Below, piece after piece: positions 44,323-55,210 of a DNA stretch of 64,000 bases (position 1 is its first letter; every line of letters begins with the position of its first letter). The stretch covers positions 28,673,501 to 28,737,500 of the forward strand of contig NC_088099.1 of NCBI RefSeq assembly GCF_036370855.1. The letters run 5' to 3'. Made by a program: the position numbers and the translations under genes. Under the pieces are notes generated by a model that was given only the letters and a program-made list of their open reading frames with translations, ran no database searches and had not been told where the DNA came from. The DNA is from Dromaius novaehollandiae (lineage: Eukaryota; Chordata; Aves; Casuariiformes; Dromaiidae).

Positions 44323-47300
44323 AATCAGTAGACATCTTTGCAAATATAAGCTAACATGTCATCTGGTGCATCTGGTGTGCACATCAGACACGAGCACCTG
44401 GCACCTCCAGCTCCACACATGAAGACTCCCGCTGCCTCCAGAGTGGCACAGCTGGGGTATGTCCATCCTCAGTTCTCCAGGAACAAACTTGTCAGAGGTG
44501 AGGAAGCTGCACCCTGCGTGCAGCTGCTACGGTCTCCTCCCAGCGTAGGGACCATACATTTTCCCGTTTCTCATTTCCCCATACCTGATGAGGAGGAATG
44601 GCTGTCCAATGAATGCTTTAACCATGCAGAGAGGCACTGGCCTTTTCAGAAGCTACAGGTTGCAATGAGGGAATCTCTGCTTATCACTCACATGCTTACC
44701 ATCACACCTGCCAGCCCAGCTTGCACAAACCCCTCACACTGGCTGATTGGATCCAGGTTTTCAATGGCTGGAACTGGGTTGTATTTCCAGTGGCAAGATC
44801 CCAAGTTTAAAATTTGCACTCTTCTCTGATCAAATCACACAGCAAATCACAATTTTGACAGGAAAATCATTGGTTGGGAAAACACCTTTTCACTTAACTT
44901 CCATCCCTTCCTATTTCCCAGTCAGGTTTCAAAAGCAATTTTCAATATAACCTTTGAAAACAGGTGCAGATCCATTAGTATTACTCAAGATTATGCTGAA
45001 GTTACTTGGTGAGCAATGATTCCTTCAGATATAGCTGGTATTATCAGCAGCGAGCATTGCCACCAAGACTACATTTCTGGCCTTGTTGGAAAGCATAGGA
45101 CCTATGACATTCCTTCTGTTTTGAAGCAGAACTCACCATTCGTCAATGTCAGCAGCCGTTAGGTTTCTTCTTGGTTGTAAACATCTTAGAAAGCTTAGTA
45201 TTTTCCCTATTGACAAGTGTGGACCTAAGGGGAGAGGAAAGGAGGTGAAGAGGGTTTTCATTAACACTGCCTGGTAGGACGCTCACAGTGTGTGCCACAG
45301 CACAGCTGCCAGCCTTCACATTTAGAGCAGGACTGCAACCAGTCTTGCCTCTTTAGGTCATTCTTTCCTATCAAAATATGTATTATTTTGCCTCAAATTC
45401 TGGCCAAAGCATCAGATATGTGCAAATCAAAAAAATATTTATATATAAAAGTTACTGGAATACAAGTCACAACATGGCTGCACATTGCTTTTGAGTAACA
45501 TATTTAACTGCTAAACACTGAGGTGATGAATAAAAAAAAAAAATACTGTGTTTGCACATTTCTCATTTAAATTTCCTAAGAAATAGGCATGTTTCACCTG
45601 AAAATGTATCTCCTCAGCTATCTTTTAAAAGGTTTGTTTTCCTTTTTCTTCTCCCTTCCTCCACACTAATTTTTAGAAGTCCAGAATTATTTTTCTCTTA
45701 AGAATTATGATTTCCTTAAGAAAATGACCTTTCCGAATACATGGTGAGGAAGGAGCGAAAGAGGCAGAAAAATCTCAGTTTGAACTCTGCAAAATGAAAT
45801 ATTTTAATTAAGTAAGTCCAGTCTCTTTCTGAGGTGTAAAACTTCCAATGAGTTACTAGTCTGGATTGCAACTAGTATGTCACTGCATACCATTATTACA
45901 CACAGGCAGCATGTTAGAAGAAAGAAGCCAAAAAAAAGAGAAACACAGAGAAATTCATATGGCCAATTAAGAAAAAAAAAAAAGCACAATAATTTTCCTA
46001 AGCAAAAGCTAACCAGTATTTTATGGTAGGTATGAGCTGTTCTGGATGAGGTTTACAATTCTGTATGTTTTTAAACAGCTAAGTTAAGCGCGCTGTGTAA
46101 GTACTGGAGCCTTGCTGGCTGGGTAACACTATTTGCTGAGGATAGGAGGGAGCATCAGCTGGCTGCCACCACTTTCCTCCCTTAGCACCGGCATCCCACC
46201 AAAGCATCCCGCAGGCTTGCCATCCACACAAAATGAGAATCGCAGCCTCTCAGGAAGATCTGGATTGCATTGATGCAAAAGCATCAGCAACACGAGACCA
46301 GTCCCCCCCTTGCCACTCACTTGACTGATAACTTAGTGGTCTGTCTTCATGCTGCACACAGCTGAGGGAGCAATCTCAAGCTATGCAACTCTAAATCACT
46401 CTCCATCAAGTAGGGGACAATTTTATAGCCAATAGTTATCTGGAACAAGGTTTTAAAAACCACACAGAGAATGCTGCTTGGCAGGACCCAGGCTATCTCA
46501 GAAGGAATTCATTAAAATATACATATGAAACAAAAGAAGAACTAGCATTTCTTTACCATACTTTCCCAGCACGTTGGATTCCTTAGAAGCTGGTATACAC
46601 GTTCACTAGACATCTTCTCAGACATGATCATGCTAAATGACACCTGTTGGGATGGTAGGAACAAGTCCATCCCACCACTAAATAATCCTGATTTCTCTGC
46701 AGACAGTCTGACTCAGCTGCTTTTCAGTCCTTGGTTTGTACTACTCCAACCTGCTCCTCATTCTTACCAGGGCAACCAGTTTTCCACCATTTTGAGTAAA
46801 GAATGGTCCATTTATGACAAGTTTCACCTGTAAGTGTCAACTCCCTACAGCCACACAGACCCTGTGACAACATGCCCTTCTCAAAAAACACAAGGCTGGA
46901 TTAGAGATGAACCTCTTTACAAATTTTCTATTCTTGGATACAGTTTTTAAGAGCGAATTAGGAGTGTAAGCAACTGAAAGAAACAGCAGCATGAATTGCT
47001 CTGTTACTATTAAAGCCCCTGTCATGCTTTAGAAAATCCCCTCCCATCGGTAATCTTATTACTGTACAACCAGAAGCTACTGCTCCAACACCTTGCATGT
47101 GCAAGCTAGTAAGTGCTCCATTCACTTCTTTTTCCTCTTTTGTCAGTAAAGAGTCCTTCCTTGGAGGTTGGATGCTGAGGGACTGTATGCTCCTTGTGCT
47201 TCAGCTAATTAAAATGAGATATGAAATCACAGCCAGAGGAAATCCTCTTAGATGATCTGTCTCCGTAAGTGCTCTGTAAGCACACTGAAGCCTGACAGTG

Positions 47301-49596
47301 GCAAGTTCTGGCCCAGCTTGCTATTAGCAGCCTGTGCTGCCTTAAGAATTCTTTGGATATAATTCCAGCTGTTTTTCTTGTTCCGGGACAGCAGGGCCAG
47401 ACAGCATCACAGAGCTAAATGTATTTGCTCTAGGAGCATAAACAAATGATGCAATGGTAGAAGGTCCAAGTCTCTTGCACAACACAACTTGTCAAAAGGA
47501 GCCCCTTAAGCTTACCTGATGGATAAGCTGTTTTGGAAGTGAGGTAACCCAGTTCTAGTCCTGCCTTCTGGTGCATGTTAGAGATGTGTCCACAGCCACT
47601 GCACATGGAAAACCTGCATTTGTTACTAGACAAAACCTTAGACAATGCCATGCAAGCATGCTTTTTGATTAACTGACAGAGAAAAGTCCCACCAGGGACT
47701 TTCTTGAAACCTGAAGGATGGAGGCTGTATGAGAAGATACTAATGTGAAGCAAAGAAAACAAATGGTTTATGGGACAGGTGAGGAGTGGAGGAGAAAAAT
47801 GGAAAGGAGCTGCACAGCATTAATAGCAAGGTTATTAAAAAGAAAGAAAATCCATTACAGGGAGATGCTAACACTCCAGCACAGAACTTGATATAATACA
47901 AATCAGCATAACGTTACTATGCTCAGTTTACAAGTACTCTCCATATTGCATGTACCAGGAGAGGAGGAATTCAGGGTAAAGCAATGAGGCCCTGGTAAAG
48001 ACATTTTTATATTTGTCAGGTATTAGAGGCAAACTGCAAGATTACTATCATGCTTTCTGTGTTCTGCCTTCTCAGAACTGGAAATGGAAAAATCCTTTAA
48101 TTTTGTTGCTGCCTTATAAAGTATTCATTGCACTGATGAGGAAGGTAGAACCTGAATACACATTCTTTGAAAGCACATTTGATTTTCTTCTAGAAAAAGA
48201 GAGTTTCTGAATGCAAGAAACCATTTAATGCTAGAGTTAAAAGAATGTCAACCCCCATATATGATATTGTTTTATAGCTAATTTTGTTGATTAGAATCAT
48301 TAGGACACGTGAAGAAAAAATGCTAATGTGCTATAATCAAACTGCAAATGTTAGAAAACTGGAAATCATATGAAACTAATTTCAAGTGAAAAGGGATGGT
48401 CTACAAATTATGGGCAAAGGATTGCTATATAGGCACTGAGAAAGAAGGGCACAAAAGCAACACACACACAAATAGCCCACCCACAGTAACCAGGTGGTTG
48501 TGAGAGGCAGACAGCTCACACACTCAATGAAAATTATTTCTGAAGACTGATGCAAAATGAACACTGACTAAATTTCAGCCCTCTGAAGGCTTATTAATAC
48601 TGACATCGTAGGGGGCCAATATTACTGCCCTTGCAATGACTAGCGTGAGGATGGCAAGTCAGTGGCTGCAGGGCTACATGCAGCTTGAAAGCAGCAGGGC
48701 TGTGGGGGTGTGAGGTTATTGCAAAATCCTGCTGAGGGGGAGCAAATCAGCCAGTGAGGTACTGGGGAGCTACAGGTCCTGGTGCCCATCCTAAACACCC
48801 TGGTCTCACAGGAACCCAGAGGAACATTTCTGTCTCCTGCTTATGAAGTTTCCTCACCTCAGCTCTGAAGCATGTGGCATGTCTTGTCCAGACAAACAGA
48901 GAACTTGGGACGCAGCTTGGATATTTATCTCACTTCAAGAAGCTCGTCTTATCCTAAAAAAAACAACAGCGGGAGTGTTCATGCACCCCTTTAAAATATC
49001 AAAGCAAAAACTGTCAGCTGGCTAGGCTACAACAGCAAAGCAAATGCAGACTTTGGGCTTGTTTGTATTTTTTTTTTAAATCATAAACAACCTGTTTGAA
49101 AATAAAACAGGACATAATGAAAATGCATTCACAGAAGGAGCACTAGCCCAAAGGTCCAAAGTTGTTCTGCAGTGTTTTATTCATTTTCAACCCTCCTGCT
49201 TCTTGTCTGATTCTTATAGCACTGTTCACCCCCCACCCTCTAAACTCCTATTATAATCCTGCCTTGAGATGCTCATCTATCAGCCCATCACTCAGAAGGA
49301 AAGCCAGTCATTCTACCTTTCAAACATCCATCCAGACCTTGGGAGGACAGGGAGGGAGGGAGGGAGTGGAGAAGAAAGCACATTCCCTGTTGCTTTAACG
49401 TTGGTTATAAACTATGGAACATGCTAGCTTCTATCAGTGAAACATCTCCACACTTCTGCCCCTTCTTTCCCGTCTCCTACAAGGCCTATGCTTTTGACAT
49501 GGCTGTTTTTCAAAAACGGCATCATGTAGGGTCTCAGCCTGAAGCACGAAAGTCAGGATCAGGTTCTGACAAGGACAGAGAGTACTACCCTGGTAG

Positions 49597-49623
<27 letters not shown>
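49597..49623 (+). repeat. (AAT)n microsatellite
   Basis: About nine AAT units followed by a short A run. Confidence 0.9.
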
Positions 49624-49629
<6 letters not shown>

Positions 49630-49644
49630 CAGATGGAGTAAGAG

Positions 49645-49742
49645 AGCCAGATTCTGATCTAAGGGAACATGAGAATAAGTCTAGAATACACTACTCCACT
49701 GCCTGGATTAACAGAGCTGAAAGAGCCATCAGCCTGGCCCCA
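49645..49742. mobile_element. Ancient palindromic (MITE-like) element fragment
   Basis: The left end, AGCCAGATTCTGATCT, matches the typical terminus of the same palindromic repeat type. The right end, CATCAGCCTGGCCCC, is a poorer inverted counterpart. Inner homology is weak. Confidence 0.45.
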
Positions 49743-50566
49743 GCACGTTCTCTCTTCAGCCCAACTCCATGACAGCCGTTTTACTGCCCTCTGCCTAACT
49801 CGGCGTTTTCCCCCCAGCGCCCAGTAAAATCTGTGCCCAAGAGCTTCCCAAGACCAGCCCAGAGAGCTACAGGACCACCTCCCAATGTACTTGTTAGCAG
49901 ACATTATCCAGAGATGATTCTGATCAAAATTCAAAACAGGATTTTCTTTGAGAGGATTTTTATATGGGCAATCTCTCCTCCATTAGCTTTCCAAAACAAT
50001 TCCCTTCCTTTCCCACAGAATTGAACATAACTCACAAAAGGAAAACAGACCTTAAAACCAGTCAATTGTGCTACCCACTCCCTCCCGGCTGCTATTCCAG
50101 CCTTCCATGTTGCTACTGGGGTGCAGTAACATCTGATTTTAAATGGCACTGACGCTGTAGTCTCATTCTCTTAGCCAAAATGCAAAACATAAGAAGCTAT
50201 CCACATACACATTTTATCACAGCAATGGATAATGCTATCACAGTAACCATTGTGACAGATAATAAAAAGCAAAAAAAAAATCATGAGGAGTTTACAGCAG
50301 TTTAATGAAGGCTCTTGTACCAAATCTTTTAACTCAAAGGTACAGACAGGGTTATTGAAAAAAATAACTTACAACAAAAAAAGCTGATGAAAATTGCCCA
50401 CCTAGCCATGGAATTAATTGTAGTTTAATGCTGTACTTAAATACTCACCACACAATAGAAACAGTCAAATCACTACCAAGGTACACACAATTCACTTCCA
50501 TTCTGTTTTCTATTACATGTATTCAGCATGTAACCTAACCTCTGGAAGTTACACTGAAGAACAGTG

Positions 50567-50593
<27 letters not shown>
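50567..50593 (+). repeat. T27 homopolymer, A27 in POMGNT2 sense, in likely 3' UTR
   Basis: The run begins 173 bases beyond the POMGNT2 stop codon, so it would read as an internal A27 tract in the transcript if the 3' UTR extends that far. ATTAAA hexamers on the minus strand at about 50428 and 50306 lie beyond it, with T/GT-rich minus-strand sequence after the second, so a poly(A) site near 50.28 kb is plausible but unproven. Confidence 0.75.
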
Positions 50594-50597
<4 letters not shown>

Positions 50598-50765
50598 ACT
50601 CACTGAAAATAAATACCATTTAAAGAACACACAAGAAATGCAATCAGATGGACACTTATGCACTGGTACAGTGCCTCTTCAGCCCCCTACATACTACAAG
50701 ACAGTAAGTTTTAAATCACAGATGGAGTGGAGAGCAAGGCAGAGCTGTACAGCTAGCACAACAGG

Positions 50766-52502
50766 TTATGTACTACATAAAAGCACATCTGCAAAAGGTC
50801 CCAGGAGATTTTTGTTGAAGATGCAGCGTATCCACACCAGGTATATTGTGAAGGGCTTAATGTTTTCTGAGAAGGTGTGATTCTGATGGGACAATATATA
50901 AGGCATGTAATTGTTTTCCCCTTGCTCTTGTATCCACACTTCATATTTCACTTCTCTGACCTTCAGATACTTAAGGTTCCATGGGATCTGCCAAGACACG
51001 ACAAGTTTAGCTTCGCTCGTGCCCTGGACAGAGGCTTGACACTTGGCATCCCTCACTTTGCCCGGGTAGAGGCTACCAGACCACCTCTGTTTCTTGGGTC
51101 CAGGCTTAGACTTCACAGTCTGCCTGATCACATGGATGAGAGAAGGGATGTCCACCTTTGTGTCCTGGTAGGCACGGAACAGCCACTCAGGGTTGCGGCA
51201 GCAGAGATGCCGCGGCACTTCTGTGCTCTTAATGATGCGCTCCTGCTCAGCTTTGTCCAGGTGAGCAATCCCGCCCTGATCCCATGGTCTGTCCGGGTAG
51301 GTAACGGTGTCTTCCCTGTCGGTGTTCTGCCAGGCAATGTACTGCAGGTCCATGCCAGGAAGGGTTGCCAGAGTTTTGTAAGGGGTATAGTGTTCAGGGT
51401 TTATAGCATAAGGAAAGAGCTCCACCACTGTGGCACCTCTTGGTAGGAAGAGAGACATCACTAATTGGGCCCCATGCATGCTGACCAGCATGGACGCATT
51501 GCTGATCAGCCGGACAATGTCAGAAAATGAATGTTCCTCCAGAGAGACGGTAATGGTTTTCATCTGAAACTCCTGGGCTAGTGCCAGGATTAATTCTGCC
51601 TCATTTAGGATAAGTCTGTTGATCGTTCGACTGAACACTACGATGTACTCCTCACTGGAGCTTTCCTCCAAGCTGATGTTCAGCTTCTCCATCATGAACT
51701 TGGTGAACTGCCTGATCTCGTTACCAGAAACCAAGATGTTAGCCTTTGGCCCTTGTGGCTGGACAAACCCATACTGGTACCAAGTGGTGATTTTGGACAG
51801 TCCCACATATGATTTAGTAAAGCAGAGGAGCCTGCCCAAGCTTTTAAGCTGCTCCCTGAGGAGCGGCTGCTTGTTACTCAGTAACTTGTAAAGGTCGAAG
51901 TGAACACCTTCACTCCACCCTTCCATGAAGAAGAGCCGTGCCTCCAGATCTAAATCTGGGAACTGCTGCATGGTATAATAGATGGGGAGAAGGTCATCAT
52001 GAAAGACGTGCATCAAGTTGTCTGGATTGAACCTGTTAGTGATCAGCGCTATGTCAGGCACAAAGACCGGCTTTGGCATATATTTCAGCGCAGCAGCTGG
52101 CAGCTCCACAAAGTTGAAGTATTGGGTGTTGTGATCTTCGACTGAGGAGAGGTCAAGCAGAGCTGGCTGGAATCTGCGGGAGCCCAGGTTGGGCAGCATG
52201 ACCGAAGAGTTGCTGTGAAAGTAGATAAACTCCTCTGCCTCCGTAGAATAGCAGAGGGACTCAAAGCGGCAGATGCGGTCCGTGTGCATCCTGCCAGTGC
52301 ACACCATCCTGGTACCATCCTCCACCAGTGTCTGGAGAGCTGCATTGTAGTCAATCTGAACCTGAGAGAGTTCTTGAGACTGACGCATGAGGACCAACTC
52401 CTCTTCAACCACAAAGACATGCTCTCGCAGTCTGATGTATTTCCACAGCACAGCAGCGAGGATAGACACGAGCAGGGCATTAAACACCGCTGCTATGTTC
52501 AT
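50766..52502 (-). CDS. POMGNT2: POMGNT2 (GTDC2), protein O-linked mannose beta-1,4-N-acetylglucosaminyltransferase 2, complete
   Basis: A GT61-family, ER-resident type II membrane enzyme. It transfers GlcNAc from UDP-GlcNAc to protein O-mannose, the second step of core M3 glycan synthesis on alpha-dystroglycan. Loss causes dystroglycanopathy in humans. The 578 residues (human 580) are intact in one exon. Residues 4-20 form the signal anchor ([15 protein letters not shown]). The catalytic region includes [18 protein letters not shown] (156-173), the [20 protein letters not shown] block (234-253) and SMHGAQL (341-347). A fibronectin type III domain spans about 480-575. N-glycosylation sequons are NSS98, NIS275, NAS335 and NHT541. 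Arg157, Trp196 and Arg443 appear to correspond to human positions 158, 197 and 445, reported as disease sites. The start is the ATG at 52502 (A at -3), which aligns with the human N terminus. An in-frame TTG further upstream is not a start. Confidence 0.98.
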   Translation of the reverse strand: MNIAAVFNALLVSILAAVLWKYIRLREHVFVVEEELVLMRQSQELSQVQIDYNAALQTLVEDGTRMVCTGRMHTDRICRFESLCYSTEAEEFIYFHSNSSVMLPNLGSRRFQPALLDLSSVEDHNTQYFNFVELPAAALKYMPKPVFVPDIALITNRFNPDNLMHVFHDDLLPIYYTMQQFPDLDLEARLFFMEGWSEGVHFDLYKLLSNKQPLLREQLKSLGRLLCFTKSYVGLSKITTWYQYGFVQPQGPKANILVSGNEIRQFTKFMMEKLNISLEESSSEEYIVVFSRTINRLILNEAELILALAQEFQMKTITVSLEEHSFSDIVRLISNASMLVSMHGAQLVMSLFLPRGATVVELFPYAINPEHYTPYKTLATLPGMDLQYIAWQNTDREDTVTYPDRPWDQGGIAHLDKAEQERIIKSTEVPRHLCCRNPEWLFRAYQDTKVDIPSLIHVIRQTVKSKPGPKKQRWSGSLYPGKVRDAKCQASVQGTSEAKLVVSWQIPWNLKYLKVREVKYEVWIQEQGENNYMPYILSHQNHTFSENIKPFTIYLVWIRCIFNKNLLGPFADVLLCST

Positions 52503-52509
52503 TCTGTAG

Positions 52510-52563
52510 TTAGATCCTAGCAAGATGACAGGTGGGGAACACAATGGAGAAGGAATACATCAT
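52510..52563 (-). other. Upstream ORF 2 in POMGNT2 leader
   Basis: A 17-codon ORF beginning with two consecutive ATGs (52563, 52560) and ending TAA at 52510, seven bases before the main ATG. It overlaps uORF1 in another frame. The spacing would allow little re-scanning distance to the main start. Confidence 0.45.
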
Positions 52564-52579
52564 TAAGACTCCTTGACAT
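52517..52579 (-). other. Upstream ORF 1 in POMGNT2 leader
   Basis: A 20-codon ORF, ATG at 52579 in good context (GCCATG, G at -3), stop TAG ending at 52517, 14 bases before the main ATG. It is in a different frame from POMGNT2. It could lower main-ORF initiation if transcribed as inferred. Confidence 0.5.
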
Positions 52580-52764
52580 GGCGAAGGCAAAGACCTGTGG
52601 AAAATAAAACAAGAAAGGAACCATTTAAATGTCATGTTTATAGCCCCACCATAAATCATATTTTATGGAGCGTTCAAGAGAGTTTAAGTGTTTTTCCCCA
52701 CAATTTTTTCCCCTTCCAGGGAACCAGGAAAAGGAAGAGAGAATGCTAAAGGAATAGCCAAAAC

Positions 52765-52768
<4 letters not shown>

Positions 52769-52795
<27 letters not shown>
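52769..52795 (+). repeat. A27 homopolymer
   Basis: Run of 27 A about 170 bases upstream (in POMGNT2 sense) of the coding-exon acceptor. Confidence 0.9.
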
Positions 52796-53963
52796 GCAAA
52801 CAGAACTGTGAGCTGCTCTACAGAAAGGCTGCCTCTCTCATTTTCATTTCCACCCTTCAGGAGAAGAAAAAATAAATGAGTTTGAGGATGAGCTCTGTGA
52901 GGCTTTGTTAGAAAAATTGCTATCCTCACTAGGACTTTGGCTCACTCTGCTTTTTGCAGACCAGTCCAGCAGCAAGAGGAAAGACAGCCCTAGAATCACT
53001 GGGCCACTCAAAGAGCACTTAGGAAACCTAACTCCCTTTCTTGATCTGGTGTAGGCCTTTTCCATGGCCATGTGTATCCAATTCTGCCTCTTGCCCTCAC
53101 TGTGAGGATAATAGTACAAGTACATATTTTGATATGTTCCATTCCAATATGAAAAGTAAATTATTTATTAGTTTATTATATGATTTATTAGTTTGGGAGG
53201 TTTTGTAGGTCTATGGACTGTGCTTTGGGAGATTCCCAAGCCACTCAGCTATTTTCTTGGCTGGAATCCAGGATCAAAGGTTGGAGTTTCCACTGTCTTT
53301 CAGAGGAAACAAGCTGTATGACAACAAGACGAACCAATCTTTCATTAAAGTCTGATTTGCACCAGCACAACCAACCCTTGTACAAGTGTGAAAGAAATAC
53401 ACTTCAAGCACTTTCAGCATTGGTTTCTTCCCATTCCAACCATGCTGCTCCAAAGTTTCCCTGTTCCTTTTTCTGTTATGGGAAAGGTCCTGCCTCTCTT
53501 TTCTTTCCATGTAGAAACACTACTGGTTTATATTAGAGTATTGATTATATTTTCCACTGTGAACTTCAGCTGAGGTATTGATTCACCTGCTGTGTTTATG
53601 GGCTCCAGTTTGCATCATATATCAAGGTTCACTGTTAGTCAGGCTGTAAATAATTGCATCCATGACTCATGGGAAGCTATTGGAAGGGAAATTTCTGATT
53701 GGTATATACCCGATCAGACTATTTCTATTTGCACTTTTTAAAGGTAGCAATTTAAACCCCTTTTGATGCAAATTTGGGGGAGTGAAAACCAGCAATGTCT
53801 CAAGCACATCCTCCAATAGCCCAAGCAATGGATCCCTTTGCATTTTAACCCAGAGACACTGGTTCTTATAAGCCAAAGTGGAAAAAAACAACAGGGCAGA
53901 TTTAGGGCAAATGCAGACACCTCCTCTGCCGTCAAGGAAGTTTTTCTGAAAAGAGATATTGCA

Positions 53964-54085
53964 GCTGTAAAACTTGATCCTGCAAGCTTGTCCACACAGC
54001 TTGGAATTGAATGGAAAACCAGCCACGGAATTCAGTGAAGTCAAAAGGGATTCCTGCAGCTTGCAGGATCCCTACAGCTTGTAGG
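53964..54085. mobile_element. Palindromic element with internal duplicate hairpin
   Basis: GATCCTGCAAGC (53976-53987) and GCTTGCAGGATC (54059-54070) form a perfect 12-bp inverted repeat, extended outward by GCTGTA (53964) and TACAGC (54073). At the right end two 15-base palindromes sit in tandem: CCTGCAGCTTGCAGG (54053-54067) and CCTACAGCTTGTAGG (54071-54085). They differ by paired changes that keep each one palindromic. This looks like an old non-autonomous DNA transposon-type palindrome with a duplicated terminus. Confidence 0.6.
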
Positions 54086-55091
54086 ATCAGCATCTGAAGG
54101 AAGAACTGCAGGTACCTGGGAGACTGAATAATGCCACAGAACTGAGTCCTGGTTGCAAACCACACAGATTCAAGAGAGTCTTTGGGGACCTGAACAACAA
54201 ATTCATTTCAATTTCGTAGTAGATTTAATAGGATTAGAAATGAAGCCCACCTCCTTCGGCAAGTGGTCTGAAAAAATGCCTCATTTAGCTACTCCCTAAA
54301 AGCAAATGGCAAATTAAGAAGGCACTATTTTGACTTCATAAATAGAAAAAGGAGGCAGGAAGGGACCCGGAGTATCCCTTAATTACCAGGGCAGGATCAG
54401 CTCTCCCTAAACCACATCTAGAAGATGCTTATCTATCTCATTCTTAACACTTGTCAATCTCTTCAGCCAGTCTCTGGCAACAAAAATGTAAAGTACTAAG
54501 ATAAACTTCTTCTCAACCTTCAACCTTCATCTCCTCTGCAGCAGGTTAAACCTGCTCTTGACCCAGGCACTACATATACCCTGCACAGATGAATGACGGC
54601 TGTCACGTCAACTCTCAATCCTTTCTTCTTCAGAATAGGGGATGACTGACGCTCCTGATGTCTTTGTGTGCTACCAACCATGGCTGTTCTATGGTCAACC
54701 ATGAATGGAAAACAGCTGAGGACAGTGGCACATCACTTGGTGTTCTCTTAGGCTCAGCTAATGCAACCAAACCACAGAGTTCTGGGAAGAGAACTACCCT
54801 ATGATTTGGATTTTTGATGGGGACATAACTTAAATTATTTTGTTGATACTAGATTTTCAAAGCTTCGTTTTTGTATTTCGTTATCTTTGAAAGACACCTA
54901 AAAGTATCATCCAATTCTCCAAATAACCTGCCCTCTGCTACAGATCCGTGATCCTGTGAACACTGCTTTAAGTGGCAACAGCAGCATCACAAAGGAAAGG
55001 ACAGAGCCCAGGCAGCCACGTTTGCACACTCCGCAGCACATAATGGAGACATATAACCAACACTCCCCCCCACACACACACTTCAAATGAA

Positions 55092-55210
55092 GGCCAGTCT
55101 GAGGGAATGAGGAAAGTCAACTACTGTATTACAGAAGAACCAAGCACCTACAACAGTCCAGCTGAGTCAGTGGGAGTTGCAAGAACACAAGGGGGTAAAA
55201 TCATCTGGCC
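55092..55210. mobile_element. Ancient palindromic (MITE-like) element
   Basis: It starts GGCCAGTCTGAGGG and ends AAATCATCTGGCC, an imperfect inverted pair. The inner GAGTCAGTGGGAGTTGCAAG resembles the 'gaagtcaatgggagttgc' core of this palindromic repeat type. Confidence 0.55.

Larger units (their letters stand above)
13585..50100. other. Convergent intergenic region between GASK1A and POMGNT2 (includes both 3' UTRs)
   Basis: About 37 kb with no credible coding gene: the open frames are short, lack family character and are not linked by splice sites. The GASK1A 3' UTR occupies its left end. The first plus-strand AATAAA that I see is at 15711, with ATTAAA variants at about 14447 and 15346, so the 3' end is unresolved. 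The POMGNT2 3' UTR occupies its right end. The individually listed repeats, MIR-like and palindromic elements, and AT-rich motif-dense patches lie inside. Remaining stretches look like unique sequence in which I see nothing. Confidence 0.8.
52503..52594 (-). other. POMGNT2: POMGNT2 5' UTR within the coding exon, with splice acceptor at 52595/52596
   Basis: On the minus strand a pyrimidine tract, TTGTTTTATTTTCCACAG, ends at 52595. The exon then starts GTCTTTGCC and runs 92 bases to the start codon. This implies at least one non-coding exon further right, as in the human gene. Two short upstream ORFs lie in this leader. Confidence 0.8.

Noticed and set aside
13585-50765. Short open frames on both strands throughout the intergenic region as novel genes.
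   Set aside because: Lengths are near random expectation, compositions are shadow-like and no splice-linked conserved domains are seen. I also found no CRISPR, operon, tRNA, rRNA or viral gene signature.
52503-52544. A longer POMGNT2 N terminus (14 extra residues) starting at 52544.
   Set aside because: The first codon is TTG, not ATG. The ATG at 52502 aligns with the known N terminus, places the anchor at residues 4-20 and has A at -3.
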